32,492 nucleotides of DNA from DASVEE01 sp036399695 (GCA_036399695.1 DASWMP010000055.1:1-32492); one strand, 5' to 3'; positions 6,371-15,111 are shown, counted from the stretch's first letter. Numbers and translations: made by a program. The notes: generated by a model from the sequence alone, not told the origin.

Positions 6371-7516
6371 ATGGCGAGGAACGAATACACACCTGAAGAA
6401 GTATCGCCGGCCGGTGAAACCCTGGCCGAAACGCTGGAGGCAATCGGCATGACGCAGGCGGAATTGGCCTTGCGAACCGGTCGGCCGCTGAAGACGATCA
6501 ACGAAATCATCCAGGGGAAAACCGCCATCACCGCCGAGACGGCGTTGCAGCTCGAAAGGGTATTGAACGTGCCGGCGGCATTCTGGAACAACCGTGAGGC
6601 CCAGTATCGCGAGGCGCTTGCCCGGCGTGCGCGCAAGGCTGACCTCGAGAAGTATGTCGATCGCCTGGCCGAGGTGCCGTACGCGGCGATGGTGAAGATC
6701 GGCTGGGTTCCGCCGGCCAAGGACCCCGTGGCGAAGCTCGACAACCTGCTGTCGTTCTTTGGCGTAGCGTCGGTTCCGGCGCTCGACAACCTCGTCTCTG
6801 GCGCCCAGTTCCGCCGGTCCATGGCGTACACGGCCAACCGCTTTGCCATTCTGGCGTGGCTGCGTCAGGGGCGAGTGGGTGCAGAGCGAATGGCTTGCGC
6901 ACCCTACAACGAAGCGCTTTTCCGGCGAGTGCTCCACGACGTGCGTGCCCTGACCGTCACTCTTCCAGAAGGCTTCGATTCAAAACTGGTGGAAATGTGT
7001 GCTGACGCCGGCGTCGCGGTCGTCTTCACGCGCGAGTTGCCGAAGACTCACGTCTCCGGAGCCGCGCGCTGGCTAACCCCAGACAAGGCCGTCATTCAGG
7101 TCACGCTCCGTTACAAGACAGACGACCAGTTCTGGTTCACGTTTTTCCATGAAGCCGCGCACGTTCTGCTTCACGGCAAGCGCGAGGGCGTGTTCATCGA
7201 CAAGAACATCGAGGACCACGACGAAGCCGTTCACGTCGACGGCGTGACGCAGGTGCATGACGAAAAGATTGAGCAAGAGGCAAACGCCTGGGCGTCCAAC
7301 TTCCTGATTCCGCGCGCAGAACTGGCGAACCTTCCGCGCCAGCCCTTCTCCAAGCCGTCGATCGTGGCGTTTGCGAATCGAATCGGAGTCAGTCCGGGGA
7401 TCGTGGTCGGGCGCCTGCAGCACGATGGCCGACTACCGTTCACGCACATGAACGACCTAAAGCGGAAGCTGATTTGGGCGGAGGATGCGAAACAACAGCG
7501 CGAAGATCATGACTAA
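6371..7516 (+). CDS. higA: HigA-type antitoxin fused to ImmA/IrrE-like metallopeptidase
   Basis: A 381-residue protein from ATG 6371, with GGAG 8 bases upstream. Residues about 14-75 form a HigA-type helix-turn-helix (AETLEAIGMTQAELALRTGR, NEIIQGKTAI, AFWNNREAQYRE). A linker of about 150 residues follows. The C-terminal half contains HEAAH at 260-264 in FFHEAAHVLLHG, and a downstream EQEANAWASNFLIP (301-314) that supplies the usual third zinc ligand region of ImmA/IrrE peptidases. The N-terminus should neutralise HigB and repress the operon. The peptidase part may cleave itself, HigB or another regulator (inference from ImmA, which cleaves the ImmR repressor). Earlier in-frame starts would overlap higB out of frame and are not convincing. 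Confidence 0.9.
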   Translation: MARNEYTPEEVSPAGETLAETLEAIGMTQAELALRTGRPLKTINEIIQGKTAITAETALQLERVLNVPAAFWNNREAQYREALARRARKADLEKYVDRLAEVPYAAMVKIGWVPPAKDPVAKLDNLLSFFGVASVPALDNLVSGAQFRRSMAYTANRFAILAWLRQGRVGAERMACAPYNEALFRRVLHDVRALTVTLPEGFDSKLVEMCADAGVAVVFTRELPKTHVSGAARWLTPDKAVIQVTLRYKTDDQFWFTFFHEAAHVLLHGKREGVFIDKNIEDHDEAVHVDGVTQVHDEKIEQEANAWASNFLIPRAELANLPRQPFSKPSIVAFANRIGVSPGIVVGRLQHDGRLPFTHMNDLKRKLIWAEDAKQQREDHD

Positions 7517-7520
7517 AAAA

Positions 7521-7550
7521 GAAAGCCCGCAGCGCCAACTGCGAGCTTTC
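7521..7550. terminator. hairpin after higBA operon
   Basis: GAAAGC-C-CGCAG (7521-7532) pairs with CTGCG-A-GCTTTC (7539-7550), with one C/A mismatch and a 6-base loop. It starts 4 bases after the higA stop. A run of six A lies on its left side, so a T-run follows it on the minus strand; on the plus strand there is none. It may act in both directions. Confidence 0.5.
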
Positions 7551-7630
7551 ATGGATGTTGGGTTGCCCCATCCAAAGGGCGGGTTTCCAATACGTAGGGT
7601 ATCACGTATCCGTCGATCTCCGGGTGACCT

Positions 7631-7666
7631 CGAACGGCCTGTCTTCCGCGACCGGAAGGCCGTTCG
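7631..7666 (+). other. leader hairpin upstream of the 294-residue gene
   Basis: CGAACGGC (7631-7638) pairs with GCCGTTCG (7659-7666). Inside it CTTCCG (7643-7648) pairs with CGGAAG (7653-7658), leaving a 4-base bulge and a CGAC loop. It ends 32 bases before the ATG at 7699, and the AAGGAG ribosome-binding site lies just after it. It could tune translation or processing of the mRNA; no known riboswitch class is recognised. Confidence 0.35.
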
Positions 7667-7698
7667 ACGCGAGCGTCGCAAGAAGGAGATTGACCAGT

Positions 7699-8583
7699 AT
7701 GTCCCAGATAGCAGAACACGAGAACGGTCTCGGATACATCGTGCTGTACGGCACGACGGATCGGCAGCATGTGACCTACGAAGAAGCGCAGGCGATGATC
7801 GTGAAGCACGGTCTCAACGCCGAACTGCAACCGCCGACGCGTGCCCGCGCGTGTTCACGAGCAGTTGCCGAGCGCAAGTCCCAGGACCGGATCACCCTCA
7901 ACGTTGGTAATGACGCCAAGCAGCGCATAGTGCGTTTTTACCGGCCCGAGAAGGACACCGGAACCGAAGAGGTGCAGTTCCCAGCAGAGGATCGCGTGGT
8001 GTTCGACAAGGCGACTGAGACGATCACGGTCGAGGGCGAGCACAAAGAGGAGATCGAGGCGTCGTTCGAGCACTTCGCGGCACACGTGACCGGCGATGAC
8101 ATCCGGCAACTGGCTCGCGACGTGGTCGAGCGGCTCGACGGCGTCTCTTTACGTGGCAGTGTTGATGTCCAGGATGCAGGCGGCACGTACTTCGTGCCGA
8201 TGGAGCACCGGGGCCAGTTGCAGGCGCTGGCTAATGTGCTCGAGGATCTGCGCGTCGGCTACTTGCGTGTATTTGGGGTGATCCGCGGCCCGCAGGAGCA
8301 GTTGCAGGTGGCCCTGCAGGCGGAGTTGAGCATCGAGCAGCAGATCGCGGACATTCATCGTCTCGTGTCGAAACTGACGATGCGCGTGAACTCGGCGGTT
8401 TCATACAGGAAGCAGTTGGAGCGACTGGCGAAGCTGCTTCGCGACTATTCAGCTCTCGCGGGGCGGACTCCCCCGGCGGAACTTCAGCGGAAGCTGGATC
8501 GTGCCATCGCCGCGGCAGATGCGAAGGTACTGGAACTGACGCCGAAGCCGAGGAAGAAGCGTCGAGGCCGAAAAGCGGCGTAG
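7699..8583 (+). CDS. uncharacterised protein (DUF6744-like), 294 aa
   Basis: Start ATG 7699 with AAGGAG 10 bases upstream. It begins MSQIAEHENGLGYIVLYGTT, then DRQHVTYEEAQAMIVKHGLN and AELQPPTRARACSRAVAERK. This N-terminal layout (an expression such as VLYxxxDxxxVTxEE, a Gly-Leu turn, then PPTRARxxxRA) recalls phage/plasmid-associated proteins grouped as DUF6744, though I am not sure of the family. The middle (about 95-215) is acidic and mixed alpha/beta. The C-terminal third is helical and ends in the very basic TPKPRKKRRGRKAA, suited to nucleic-acid binding. It follows the toxin-antitoxin pair and converges on the restriction-modification gene. No catalytic motif is visible. Confidence 0.75.
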   Translation: MSQIAEHENGLGYIVLYGTTDRQHVTYEEAQAMIVKHGLNAELQPPTRARACSRAVAERKSQDRITLNVGNDAKQRIVRFYRPEKDTGTEEVQFPAEDRVVFDKATETITVEGEHKEEIEASFEHFAAHVTGDDIRQLARDVVERLDGVSLRGSVDVQDAGGTYFVPMEHRGQLQALANVLEDLRVGYLRVFGVIRGPQEQLQVALQAELSIEQQIADIHRLVSKLTMRVNSAVSYRKQLERLAKLLRDYSALAGRTPPAELQRKLDRAIAAADAKVLELTPKPRKKRRGRKAA

Positions 8584-8608
8584 TGGCCGAGCAGTTCCGG
8601 CACGGAAG

Positions 8609-8631
8609 GCGGCGCCCGTTGAGGGCGCCGC
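8609..8631. terminator. bidirectional GC hairpin between convergent genes
   Basis: GCGGCGCCC (8609-8617), GTTGA loop and GGGCGCCGC (8623-8631) form a perfect 9-bp stem. It lies between the plus-strand gene ending at 8583 and the minus-strand gene ending at 8679. The following plus-strand bases (TCGTCCTATCGTTT) are moderately T-rich. Confidence 0.65.
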
Positions 8632-8678
8632 TCGTCCTATCGTTTAGCCGATGCGCGTCGAACGCGCGCGATACCGGG

Positions 8679-11600
8679 TCACGCGGCACACCAATGGCGA
8701 CCACCGGGCGTTTCGAACGAGAGGAGGATGCCGAGCGACGCCAACGCTTCGAGGACAGACGCGACCTCCGCGCGTCTGGCGCCGCGGAAGGCGCGGGCCA
8801 CTTCGTGGGCGGTCCAACTGGCGCGGTCGCGTTGTGAGGTCGTGAAGAGATCGCGTACGGCGCTGACCTGATCGCGCAGCTCCTTCGGCCACGCCGGTAC
8901 CTCTATTGTGTTCGCTTCGCCGGCCGGGGCGGTCTGCTCCAGGGCAATCGCTGTCTGCGACGATGCCATGGCGCCAGAAGGATTCTGGAATTCCGGGCGC
9001 AGCCAGCGGACGATGCCGCGCCGCTCCTCGGCTGCCCGTTCGGCATTGAGCGCGACCAGCCGCTCCAGGATCTCCTCGGCGGACAGGTCGTGCGGCCAGC
9101 CGTAGGCGTCGAAGACCGCCGCGTCGACGTCGTCATGGATCTCCTTGAACACCGAGACCAGTCCCTGCTCATGAATCTTCTTCTCTTTCGCCGTCAATGC
9201 CTCGCCGGAGCGCAGTTTCTCCAACACGTTGTATATGCCCGTGATGGTGAGGTCGGGATGCTGTTCCTGCTGGCGCTTGCGGTGCGCGTCCAACTGTTCG
9301 CCGAGATTGCGGATGCGCTGCTTCGTGAATTCGTCGGGGTCCGGGAAGGGGAAGGGGTCGAAGCAGGAGGCCTTGAGATACCGCAAGTCGTCACCGACAC
9401 CCATGCGGCCGCCTGATCGTGATGCCCAAGTGACATGAACTCTACTCGACAGTGCGCCGAGTACCATGGCGTCCTCACAGGCGATAAGCACGGTGGTGCT
9501 GTCCGCAATTGTCGACGAATCAACAAACATGAATACGCGGTGGCGCGAAGTTATGGGAGTGGCGATGAATCGCGCGAGAGGATCTGCCGCCCTTCTGAAA
9601 GCGGGACGGTTTTCGGCGAATAGCAACCAGCGCTCGCGGTAGGATTTACGAGGGTTTAGGTCTCGTTCGGGTTTGATCCGTTCGAGTGCCCACTGGTACA
9701 GCTCTGGTTCATGATCTCGAACATCGGTGGCGGATAGACCTGTAAAGTCGATGACCTTACGCGAGCGATTCCTCTGTACGAGGTCACGTGCTGTAAGGAA
9801 GTTCTTAATCAGCTTTGATCGAACGGCTACTTTGTTATCATCCAGCAAAAACCCTTGTCCGCCGAGCTGAAACCCGACACTCGCTATTCCGTGATTTGCT
9901 CGAAGCGGAATTGCGACGTGGGTGGGAGGTCCGACTGTAAGATCGGCGTGAATTTCACCGAGATGCTCCGCGAGCGTCACCTCAGGGGCCTCATTCGAAG
10001 CCCCGGCATTTTCCGCGCGTACCGTGGCTAGAACGCCCGGCATCGCGCCCACGCTGAGCACCGTCATTGCGACACGCACGTCAGCACCATCGGCAGAATC
10101 AACCCACGGGTGGTTAGGCACCGCAAACCGGAGGCTTCCTCCAGCGCTTATGAATTCCTGAACGACAGGACGTGAATATGGCTGTGAGATCGCCTTGGTC
10201 GTAATCAGGCCTGCTGAACGCGACCGGCCGGCTAAGATCTGCTCTGCGGCGAGCGACCACCAATACATCACGTAATCGCTACTGTCGGGCACCGTTGCTG
10301 AAGCCGCTCGTAGCGCTTCAAGATAGCCTTCACCTAATGTCGCCCGTATGTGACGAGTACCGATATACGGCGGATTCCCAACAACGAACTCCGCCTCGGG
10401 CCACTCCGCCTTCCGCGGGTTCACATACCGGTACACCGGCACGCGCGCCGTCTCGTCGGGGACATCCTCGCCGGTCACGGGATGCTTCTTCATGGTCTCG
10501 CCGTCCCAGCGGGTGACCGGCTCGCTGTCGTCATCGAGCAGCGGAACCTTCTCGTCGTACGCCAACACGGCATCGCGGCATTCGATGTTGCGGTAGTCGC
10601 CAAGGATCGGCTCTTCCGGGTGGTTGCGGTAACCGCGGGTGCGTATCTGCCACTGCAGCCAGCCGATCCAGAGCACCAACTCCGCGATCTCCTTCGCCCG
10701 CGGCTCGATCTCGATGCCCAGGAACTGCCTCGGCGACACCATCCGGCCGAACGTCACCAAGCTGCGATCGTGGCCGAGGCTGTCGAGCTGCTCGATCACC
10801 TCGTTTTCCAGCCGCTTGAAGAGGTCGAGTGCTACGTATAGGAAGTTGCCCGAGCCACAGGCGGGATCGAGCACGCGCGTTTTGGTCAGCTTGTCGTAGA
10901 ACGCCTCCACGACCCTGCGCGCGTCCGCCACCGCTTTGCGGTTCTTATCCGGCTCCTCGGCCGAGACGAGGCGGACCACCTGCGCGCGCACGTTGTCCCA
11001 TTCGGCGCGCAGCGGCTCCTCGATGGTGGGGCGCACGAGCCGCTCCACGTACGCCCGCGGCGTAAAGTGGGCGCCGAGGCGATGGCGCTCCTTCGGGTCA
11101 AGGGCGCGCTCGAGCAGCGTGCCGAAGATGGCCGGCTCCACGTCGGCCCAGTTCATTTGAGACGCGAGGCCGAGGATTATCAATTGCTGCTTGCTCAACG
11201 GCAGCGCCACCGGGTCGGCGAAGAGGCCACCATTGAACTGCCAGATGTTGCCCGCGCCGAAGAGATAGCCGCCTTCATTCATCTTTCGCCACAGCTCTTC
11301 GACTTCGCCCGGGAACAGCTCGGGCTTTTCGATCCAGCGGTTGCGCAGCGCGTCCGCGAAAATGCCGCGCGGCAGCAGCTCCACGTCCTCGGCGAACATG
11401 GTGAAGAGGCAGCGCATGAGGAACTTCGCCACCTTGTCGGGCGCATGTCCTGCCGCATCGAGCGAGCGGGCGACATTGGCGAGGTGACCCGCGACCTCGC
11501 GCGTCACCCGCACGGCGCGGCGCGCGGGATCGAGCGACTGCGGATCGGTGAAGATAGCGCGGAGCGTCTCCATGTGGACTGAATCGCGCGCCAGCGCATC

Positions 11601-12083
11601 GAGATGAACGCGCGAGCTCAGTGCGTCGGGGAACTTGCGGTAGTTGCGCGTACCGTCAAACGAGGCGTAGAGGTCGAAGCAGTAGCCGATGTCGGTGACG
11701 ATGACGAACGGCGGCGGCGGATCGATCGTCGCGCCATAGCCGAGAGCCTGCCCGAACGCTTCCTGCATGGCGATGTTCCAGGCGGGCGTGCCGCGCCGCG
11801 CAGTGCCGATCTTCTTCGAGTCGGCGTCGGAACCTTGTTTGGCTTCGAGGATGAAGCAGCCGCGCTTGTACAGATCGATGAACCCGACCGAATGCCGTTC
11901 GCCGCCGTGGATCAGGATGGCCTCGCGCTCGAAGACGTACTGATCTCGCTCCGGGTCGCCGGTCTTGGCAGCGGGATGAGGAACTCCGAGCACGTCGCAG
12001 AGATCGCGCAGGAAGGAGTCTTTATTGGCCCGCTCGGAAGCGGCGGAATCCTTCCATTTCGCGATGAAGGTAGAGAGATCCAA
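8679..12083 (-). CDS. MmeI-like type IIL restriction-modification enzyme
   Basis: A single 1134-residue chain combining endonuclease, methyltransferase and target recognition. The N-terminal PD-(D/E)XK site is visible as D70 in GFIDLYKRG and E80-A-K82 in FILEAKQG, the same numbering as in MmeI. A helical spacer (about 180-330) leads to GAHFTPRAYVERL (337-349). Adenine-methyltransferase motif I is DPACGSGNF (406-414) and motif IV is NPPY (570-573), so the product should be N6-methyladenine. Residues about 620-880 are the likely target-recognition domain. A C-terminal helical part, plus a final winged-helix-like segment (about 1055-1134), follows. The start is TTG 12083: the only nearby ATG is out of frame or blocked by a stop, and the catalytic numbering supports it. 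Members usually cut about 20 bases from a hemimethylated site. Recognition sequence unknown. Confidence 0.9.
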   Translation of the reverse strand: MDLSTFIAKWKDSAASERANKDSFLRDLCDVLGVPHPAAKTGDPERDQYVFEREAILIHGGERHSVGFIDLYKRGCFILEAKQGSDADSKKIGTARRGTPAWNIAMQEAFGQALGYGATIDPPPPFVIVTDIGYCFDLYASFDGTRNYRKFPDALSSRVHLDALARDSVHMETLRAIFTDPQSLDPARRAVRVTREVAGHLANVARSLDAAGHAPDKVAKFLMRCLFTMFAEDVELLPRGIFADALRNRWIEKPELFPGEVEELWRKMNEGGYLFGAGNIWQFNGGLFADPVALPLSKQQLIILGLASQMNWADVEPAIFGTLLERALDPKERHRLGAHFTPRAYVERLVRPTIEEPLRAEWDNVRAQVVRLVSAEEPDKNRKAVADARRVVEAFYDKLTKTRVLDPACGSGNFLYVALDLFKRLENEVIEQLDSLGHDRSLVTFGRMVSPRQFLGIEIEPRAKEIAELVLWIGWLQWQIRTRGYRNHPEEPILGDYRNIECRDAVLAYDEKVPLLDDDSEPVTRWDGETMKKHPVTGEDVPDETARVPVYRYVNPRKAEWPEAEFVVGNPPYIGTRHIRATLGEGYLEALRAASATVPDSSDYVMYWWSLAAEQILAGRSRSAGLITTKAISQPYSRPVVQEFISAGGSLRFAVPNHPWVDSADGADVRVAMTVLSVGAMPGVLATVRAENAGASNEAPEVTLAEHLGEIHADLTVGPPTHVAIPLRANHGIASVGFQLGGQGFLLDDNKVAVRSKLIKNFLTARDLVQRNRSRKVIDFTGLSATDVRDHEPELYQWALERIKPERDLNPRKSYRERWLLFAENRPAFRRAADPLARFIATPITSRHRVFMFVDSSTIADSTTVLIACEDAMVLGALSSRVHVTWASRSGGRMGVGDDLRYLKASCFDPFPFPDPDEFTKQRIRNLGEQLDAHRKRQQEQHPDLTITGIYNVLEKLRSGEALTAKEKKIHEQGLVSVFKEIHDDVDAAVFDAYGWPHDLSAEEILERLVALNAERAAEERRGIVRWLRPEFQNPSGAMASSQTAIALEQTAPAGEANTIEVPAWPKELRDQVSAVRDLFTTSQRDRASWTAHEVARAFRGARRAEVASVLEALASLGILLSFETPGGRHWCAA

Positions 12084-12238
12084 TCGAGAAGAAGTTTACC
12101 CGATGGTCATGGAGCGGCGTGCAACGTTCGACGTCGCCGACCGTCGCCGACGTCGACGCGCTGCTGAGTTAACGCAACCTCAACGCGGCTATCAGACATC
12201 TGAGTGTGTCCCTCGTGACCGCCGCGGCCTGGAGCAGG

Positions 12239-12982
12239 TTAATCCGTTAGTGTCGACCGACTCTTCGCCCATTTTGCCCACAGATGGGGGGGCGGAAGGA
12301 AGAAGTAGCCATCAACTTGCTGACCAACGGCAACGGCGGCTCCGTTGGCGGCGAAAGCCGCAGTGAGCAGGCACACCAGCGCGGCGCGGATGTCGTGATC
12401 GGCCTCGGTCTCGCAACGTGCCGCGATCTCTTCCGGAAGTTGCGCGGCTCTGACGGCACTTCGAAAGAGGCCGCGAGCGATCCATCGTTCGTAGAGCCAG
12501 TCGAACTTTCCCCCGCGTTTGAGCTTCGTCGCGGTGACGTAGTCTTCGTCCGGGACGGCCACGCCGAGGAAGGCGTTCGGGAACGCTTCGACAATCGGTG
12601 CATCAGGCCAGACGCGTTGCAGTGGCTGCAGCGAATGGCGGAACGAGCGGGCGACGAGTAGTTGCTCCGCCGCTTGCCGGCCGTGCTCGCGCAGGCGCTG
12701 CCCGGTGCCGCGGATGTGAGACATGCCGGGCTTGCAGCGTTTCTGGAAAAGGCCAAGGCTGAAGACGCGCTCGCAGTAGCGGGGAAGTGTGTTGGCGGTG
12801 CCGGGCGGCAGCAGTGGAGCATCGATCGCTACGACATCAACGTCCCTCAAGGCGCGTAGCGCGCCGTCGCGTTCGCTCACGCTGAGCCGTTCTGCGCGAA
12901 TCAGCTTCCCGTCGCGAAGAACTGCGATGCCGTTGCTACGGCGCCGCTCCGAAAAGCCGATATCCACGCCTACCAGGTGCAT
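12239..12982 (-). CDS. DUF429 family protein (RNase H-like nuclease fold)
   Basis: A 247-residue protein. It starts MHLVGVDIGFSERRRSNGIA with Asp7 at the end of the first strand, and a second acidic strand VDVVAIDAPLLPP carries Asp54. Both are typical of the RNase H-like fold predicted for DUF429. Later conserved-looking parts are CERVFSLGLFQKRCKPGMSH, IVEAFPNAFLGVAVPD and a C-terminal AETEADHDIRAALVCLLTAAF-type helix with further acidic residues. Activity is not proven for the family; nuclease action is predicted from the fold. It lies on the same strand as the type IIL enzyme, 155 bp upstream of it, and is divergent from the Mrr-like gene. That placement suggests a defence role but does not show it. 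Confidence 0.85.
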   Translation of the reverse strand: MHLVGVDIGFSERRRSNGIAVLRDGKLIRAERLSVSERDGALRALRDVDVVAIDAPLLPPGTANTLPRYCERVFSLGLFQKRCKPGMSHIRGTGQRLREHGRQAAEQLLVARSFRHSLQPLQRVWPDAPIVEAFPNAFLGVAVPDEDYVTATKLKRGGKFDWLYERWIARGLFRSAVRAAQLPEEIAARCETEADHDIRAALVCLLTAAFAANGAAVAVGQQVDGYFFLPPPHLWAKWAKSRSTLTD

Positions 12983-13080
12983 TCCGCCAGCGTAACGTGT
13001 TCGTCGCGCGGCCGCGAGATTGACTCTGCCGTCCTTCCGCCTCTACGCTCCCGCTCAAACAACCAGCGGGGAGGTGCGAC

Positions 13081-14118
13081 ATGGCGCTGTGGATGCTGCG
13101 CGCGGGACGGCATGGCGAGTACGAGGATCGGTTTCTCTCCACGTCCCGAATCTATCTGACGTGGGGTGACACGATTCCCAGCGACGCCCGCGGCTTTAGC
13201 TCGCGCGGTGACGTCGCTCAGACGTTGCGTGATGGTTGGCCCGACGCGTCCGAAGGGAAAATTCGGAACCACGCCGGTCAGATCTGGGCCTTCCTGCGCA
13301 CCATGAAACCTGATGATCTCATCGTCGTTCCCAGCAAGAAGACGCCAGACCTGCACTTCGGCGTGATCCGGAGCGACGCACAGTTCGATCCAGGCGTCGA
13401 ACCTGACTACCGCCACTTTCGCGAGGTCACCTGGCTGCGCGACGTACCTCGCTCGACGATGGACAAGGACATCCTTTACTCCCTCGGCGCGATCATGACC
13501 ATCTGCGAGATCAGCCGGAACGATGCAGAGGCGCGCATCCGCCGCATGCTGCAGCTTCGGTCGCAGAACTCCGCTCCAGCCACCTCTTTGGTAGACACGC
13601 CACGCGAGGAAACGGCCACGACGTTCGATTACGAGGAGCTTGCACTCGACGAGATTTCGGCCCTGATCATCCGCCGGTTCAAGGGGCACGACCTCGAGAT
13701 CCTCGTCGAGGAGATTCTGAAGGCGCAGGGATACTTCACGTATCGCAGCACGCCGGGCCCGGACCGCGGTGTCGACATCCTGGCCGGCGGCGGTGATCTC
13801 GGCTTTGGAGCACCGAGGATCTGCGTGCAGGTGAAGTCGCAGCAGTCGCCTGTCGATCACCCCACTTTCAGCCAGCTTCTAGGCACGATGCAGAGGGTTG
13901 GAGCGGATCAGGGGCTACTGGTCTCTTGGGGCGGCTTCAAGTCTACAGTTATGCAAGAGGTAACACGGCACTTCTTCAACGTGCGCTTGTGGAACCACCA
14001 TGCACTTCTCGAACAGCTTTTCCAGCACTACGACAGCCTCCCTGATTCAATTCGAGCCGAGATCCCGCTGAAGCGTATCTGGGCCGTTGTGCCGGGCGAG
14101 TTGAACGAGAGCGCGTGA
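13081..14118 (+). CDS. Mrr-like restriction endonuclease (type IV-like)
   Basis: A 345-residue protein with a good ribosome-binding site (GGGGAGG) before ATG 13081. The N-terminal part (about 1-160; MALWMLRAGRHGEYEDRFLS, FLRTMKPDDLIVVPSKKTPD) resembles the reader-type domain found on restriction-system proteins. The C-terminal part is the Mrr_cat fold: LIIRRFKGHDLEILVEEILK, GYFTYRSTPGPDRGVDIL and ICVQVKSQQ. The active site appears as Glu210/Glu211, Asp232 and Gln250-x-Lys252, the D-(Q)xK form of PD-(D/E)XK. Mrr enzymes cut DNA bearing foreign methylation. It sits next to an enzyme expected to methylate the host's own DNA, so its specificity must avoid that mark. It has its own promoter region, divergent from the DUF429 gene. 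Confidence 0.9.
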   Translation: MALWMLRAGRHGEYEDRFLSTSRIYLTWGDTIPSDARGFSSRGDVAQTLRDGWPDASEGKIRNHAGQIWAFLRTMKPDDLIVVPSKKTPDLHFGVIRSDAQFDPGVEPDYRHFREVTWLRDVPRSTMDKDILYSLGAIMTICEISRNDAEARIRRMLQLRSQNSAPATSLVDTPREETATTFDYEELALDEISALIIRRFKGHDLEILVEEILKAQGYFTYRSTPGPDRGVDILAGGGDLGFGAPRICVQVKSQQSPVDHPTFSQLLGTMQRVGADQGLLVSWGGFKSTVMQEVTRHFFNVRLWNHHALLEQLFQHYDSLPDSIRAEIPLKRIWAVVPGELNESA

Positions 14119-14328
14119 GGGGAGCACATGATGCGAGATGCCTTTGCAGGACCTCGCTCATCGGCCCGCGGTCGAATCGCTGATCTGGCACAACGAGCAG
14201 CGGTATCTGGGATGAATGGATGGATCGCATTCGAGGGCGGCAGCACGGTCGGCGCGATTGGCTCCGAAGGCGGTGCTCGAACCCGTATCCACTCCCGTTC
14301 CGCGTCCTGAATACCGTACCGTGCTCGC

Positions 14329-15075
14329 ATGACAATCCAAATCGGCCATATCCGCGACGTCGTGCGGTATCCCGTCAAGTCGATGGCGGGGGTGCCGGCG
14401 GAGTCGGCGTTTCTGGGGTGGCATGGGCTGGCGGGGGATCGGCGGTTTGCGTTTCGGCGGCTTGGCGATGAGAGCGGGTTTCCGTGGCTCACGGCGGGGC
14501 GGCTCGCGCAACTGGTGCTTTATCAGCCGGTCGGCGTCGAAGAGAGCAGCGGGGAGCCGTTGCCGACGCACGTGCGCACGCCGGGCGGGAACGACGTCGA
14601 GCTTCGGGGGGACGAGCTTCGCGGGGAGATCGCGGGGCGGTTCGGAAGCGACGTGGAACTGATGAAGATCAAGCATGGGATCTTCGACGATGCCTCGGTG
14701 TCGGTGATCAGTCTGTCGACGATCGCCGGGATCGGGGCCGAGGCGGGGGTGGAGCTGGATCGCCGCCGGTTTCGGGCGAACATCTTTGTCGAGACGCTCG
14801 AGCCGGCGCCGTTTCTCGAGGATGGCTGGGTTGGCGGCAGGCTCCTGTTCGGCGAGAGCGAGCCGCGGCCGGCCGTCAGCGTCACGTTGCGGGACGTGCG
14901 GTGCATGATGATCAACCTCGATCCCGACACCGCCGTACAGGACGCGCGGGTGTTGAAGGCCGTCGTACGGATGAACGCGAACAACGCCGGCGTCTATGGA
15001 ACCGTCGTGCAGACCGGCACCATTCGCGTCGGCGATGCCGTGTACCTGGAGCGGTCGTCGAAGCCGGCCATCTGA
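14329..15075 (+). CDS. MOSC domain-containing protein
   Basis: A 248-residue protein with an N-terminal MOSC_N beta-barrel (residues about 5-105; IGHIRDVVRYPVKSMAGVPA, GLAGDRRFAFRRL) and a MOSC core (about 110-245; RRFRANIFVETLEPAPF, SVTLRDVRCMMINLDPDT). The cysteine in RDVRCMMI corresponds to the conserved MOSC cysteine thought to carry sulfur or bind molybdenum cofactor. The RFRANI segment is also typical. Related proteins (YcbX/mARC type) reduce N-hydroxylated compounds with a molybdenum cofactor. A ferredoxin domain is absent here, so any electron donor must be separate. It is a single gene, converging on the S9 peptidase with only 36 bp between them. Confidence 0.9.
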   Translation: MTIQIGHIRDVVRYPVKSMAGVPAESAFLGWHGLAGDRRFAFRRLGDESGFPWLTAGRLAQLVLYQPVGVEESSGEPLPTHVRTPGGNDVELRGDELRGEIAGRFGSDVELMKIKHGIFDDASVSVISLSTIAGIGAEAGVELDRRRFRANIFVETLEPAPFLEDGWVGGRLLFGESEPRPAVSVTLRDVRCMMINLDPDTAVQDARVLKAVVRMNANNAGVYGTVVQTGTIRVGDAVYLERSSKPAI

Positions 15076-15111
15076 CGCCTCGAGCCATCCTCCCGTGAGA
15101 TCACGCGCGCT

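Noticed and set aside
6017..7516. A 499-residue frame starting at GTG 6017 that runs into higA
   Set aside because: The first 118 codons lie out of frame over higB and are arginine/serine-rich nonsense. ATG 6371 with GGAG is the clear antitoxin start.
14250..14310. tRNA remnant (GCTCGAACCCG, resembling a T-arm on the minus strand, with a CCA-like end)
   Set aside because: The T-stem does not pair and no matching acceptor or anticodon arm lies upstream on the minus strand. No gene is called in 14119-14328.
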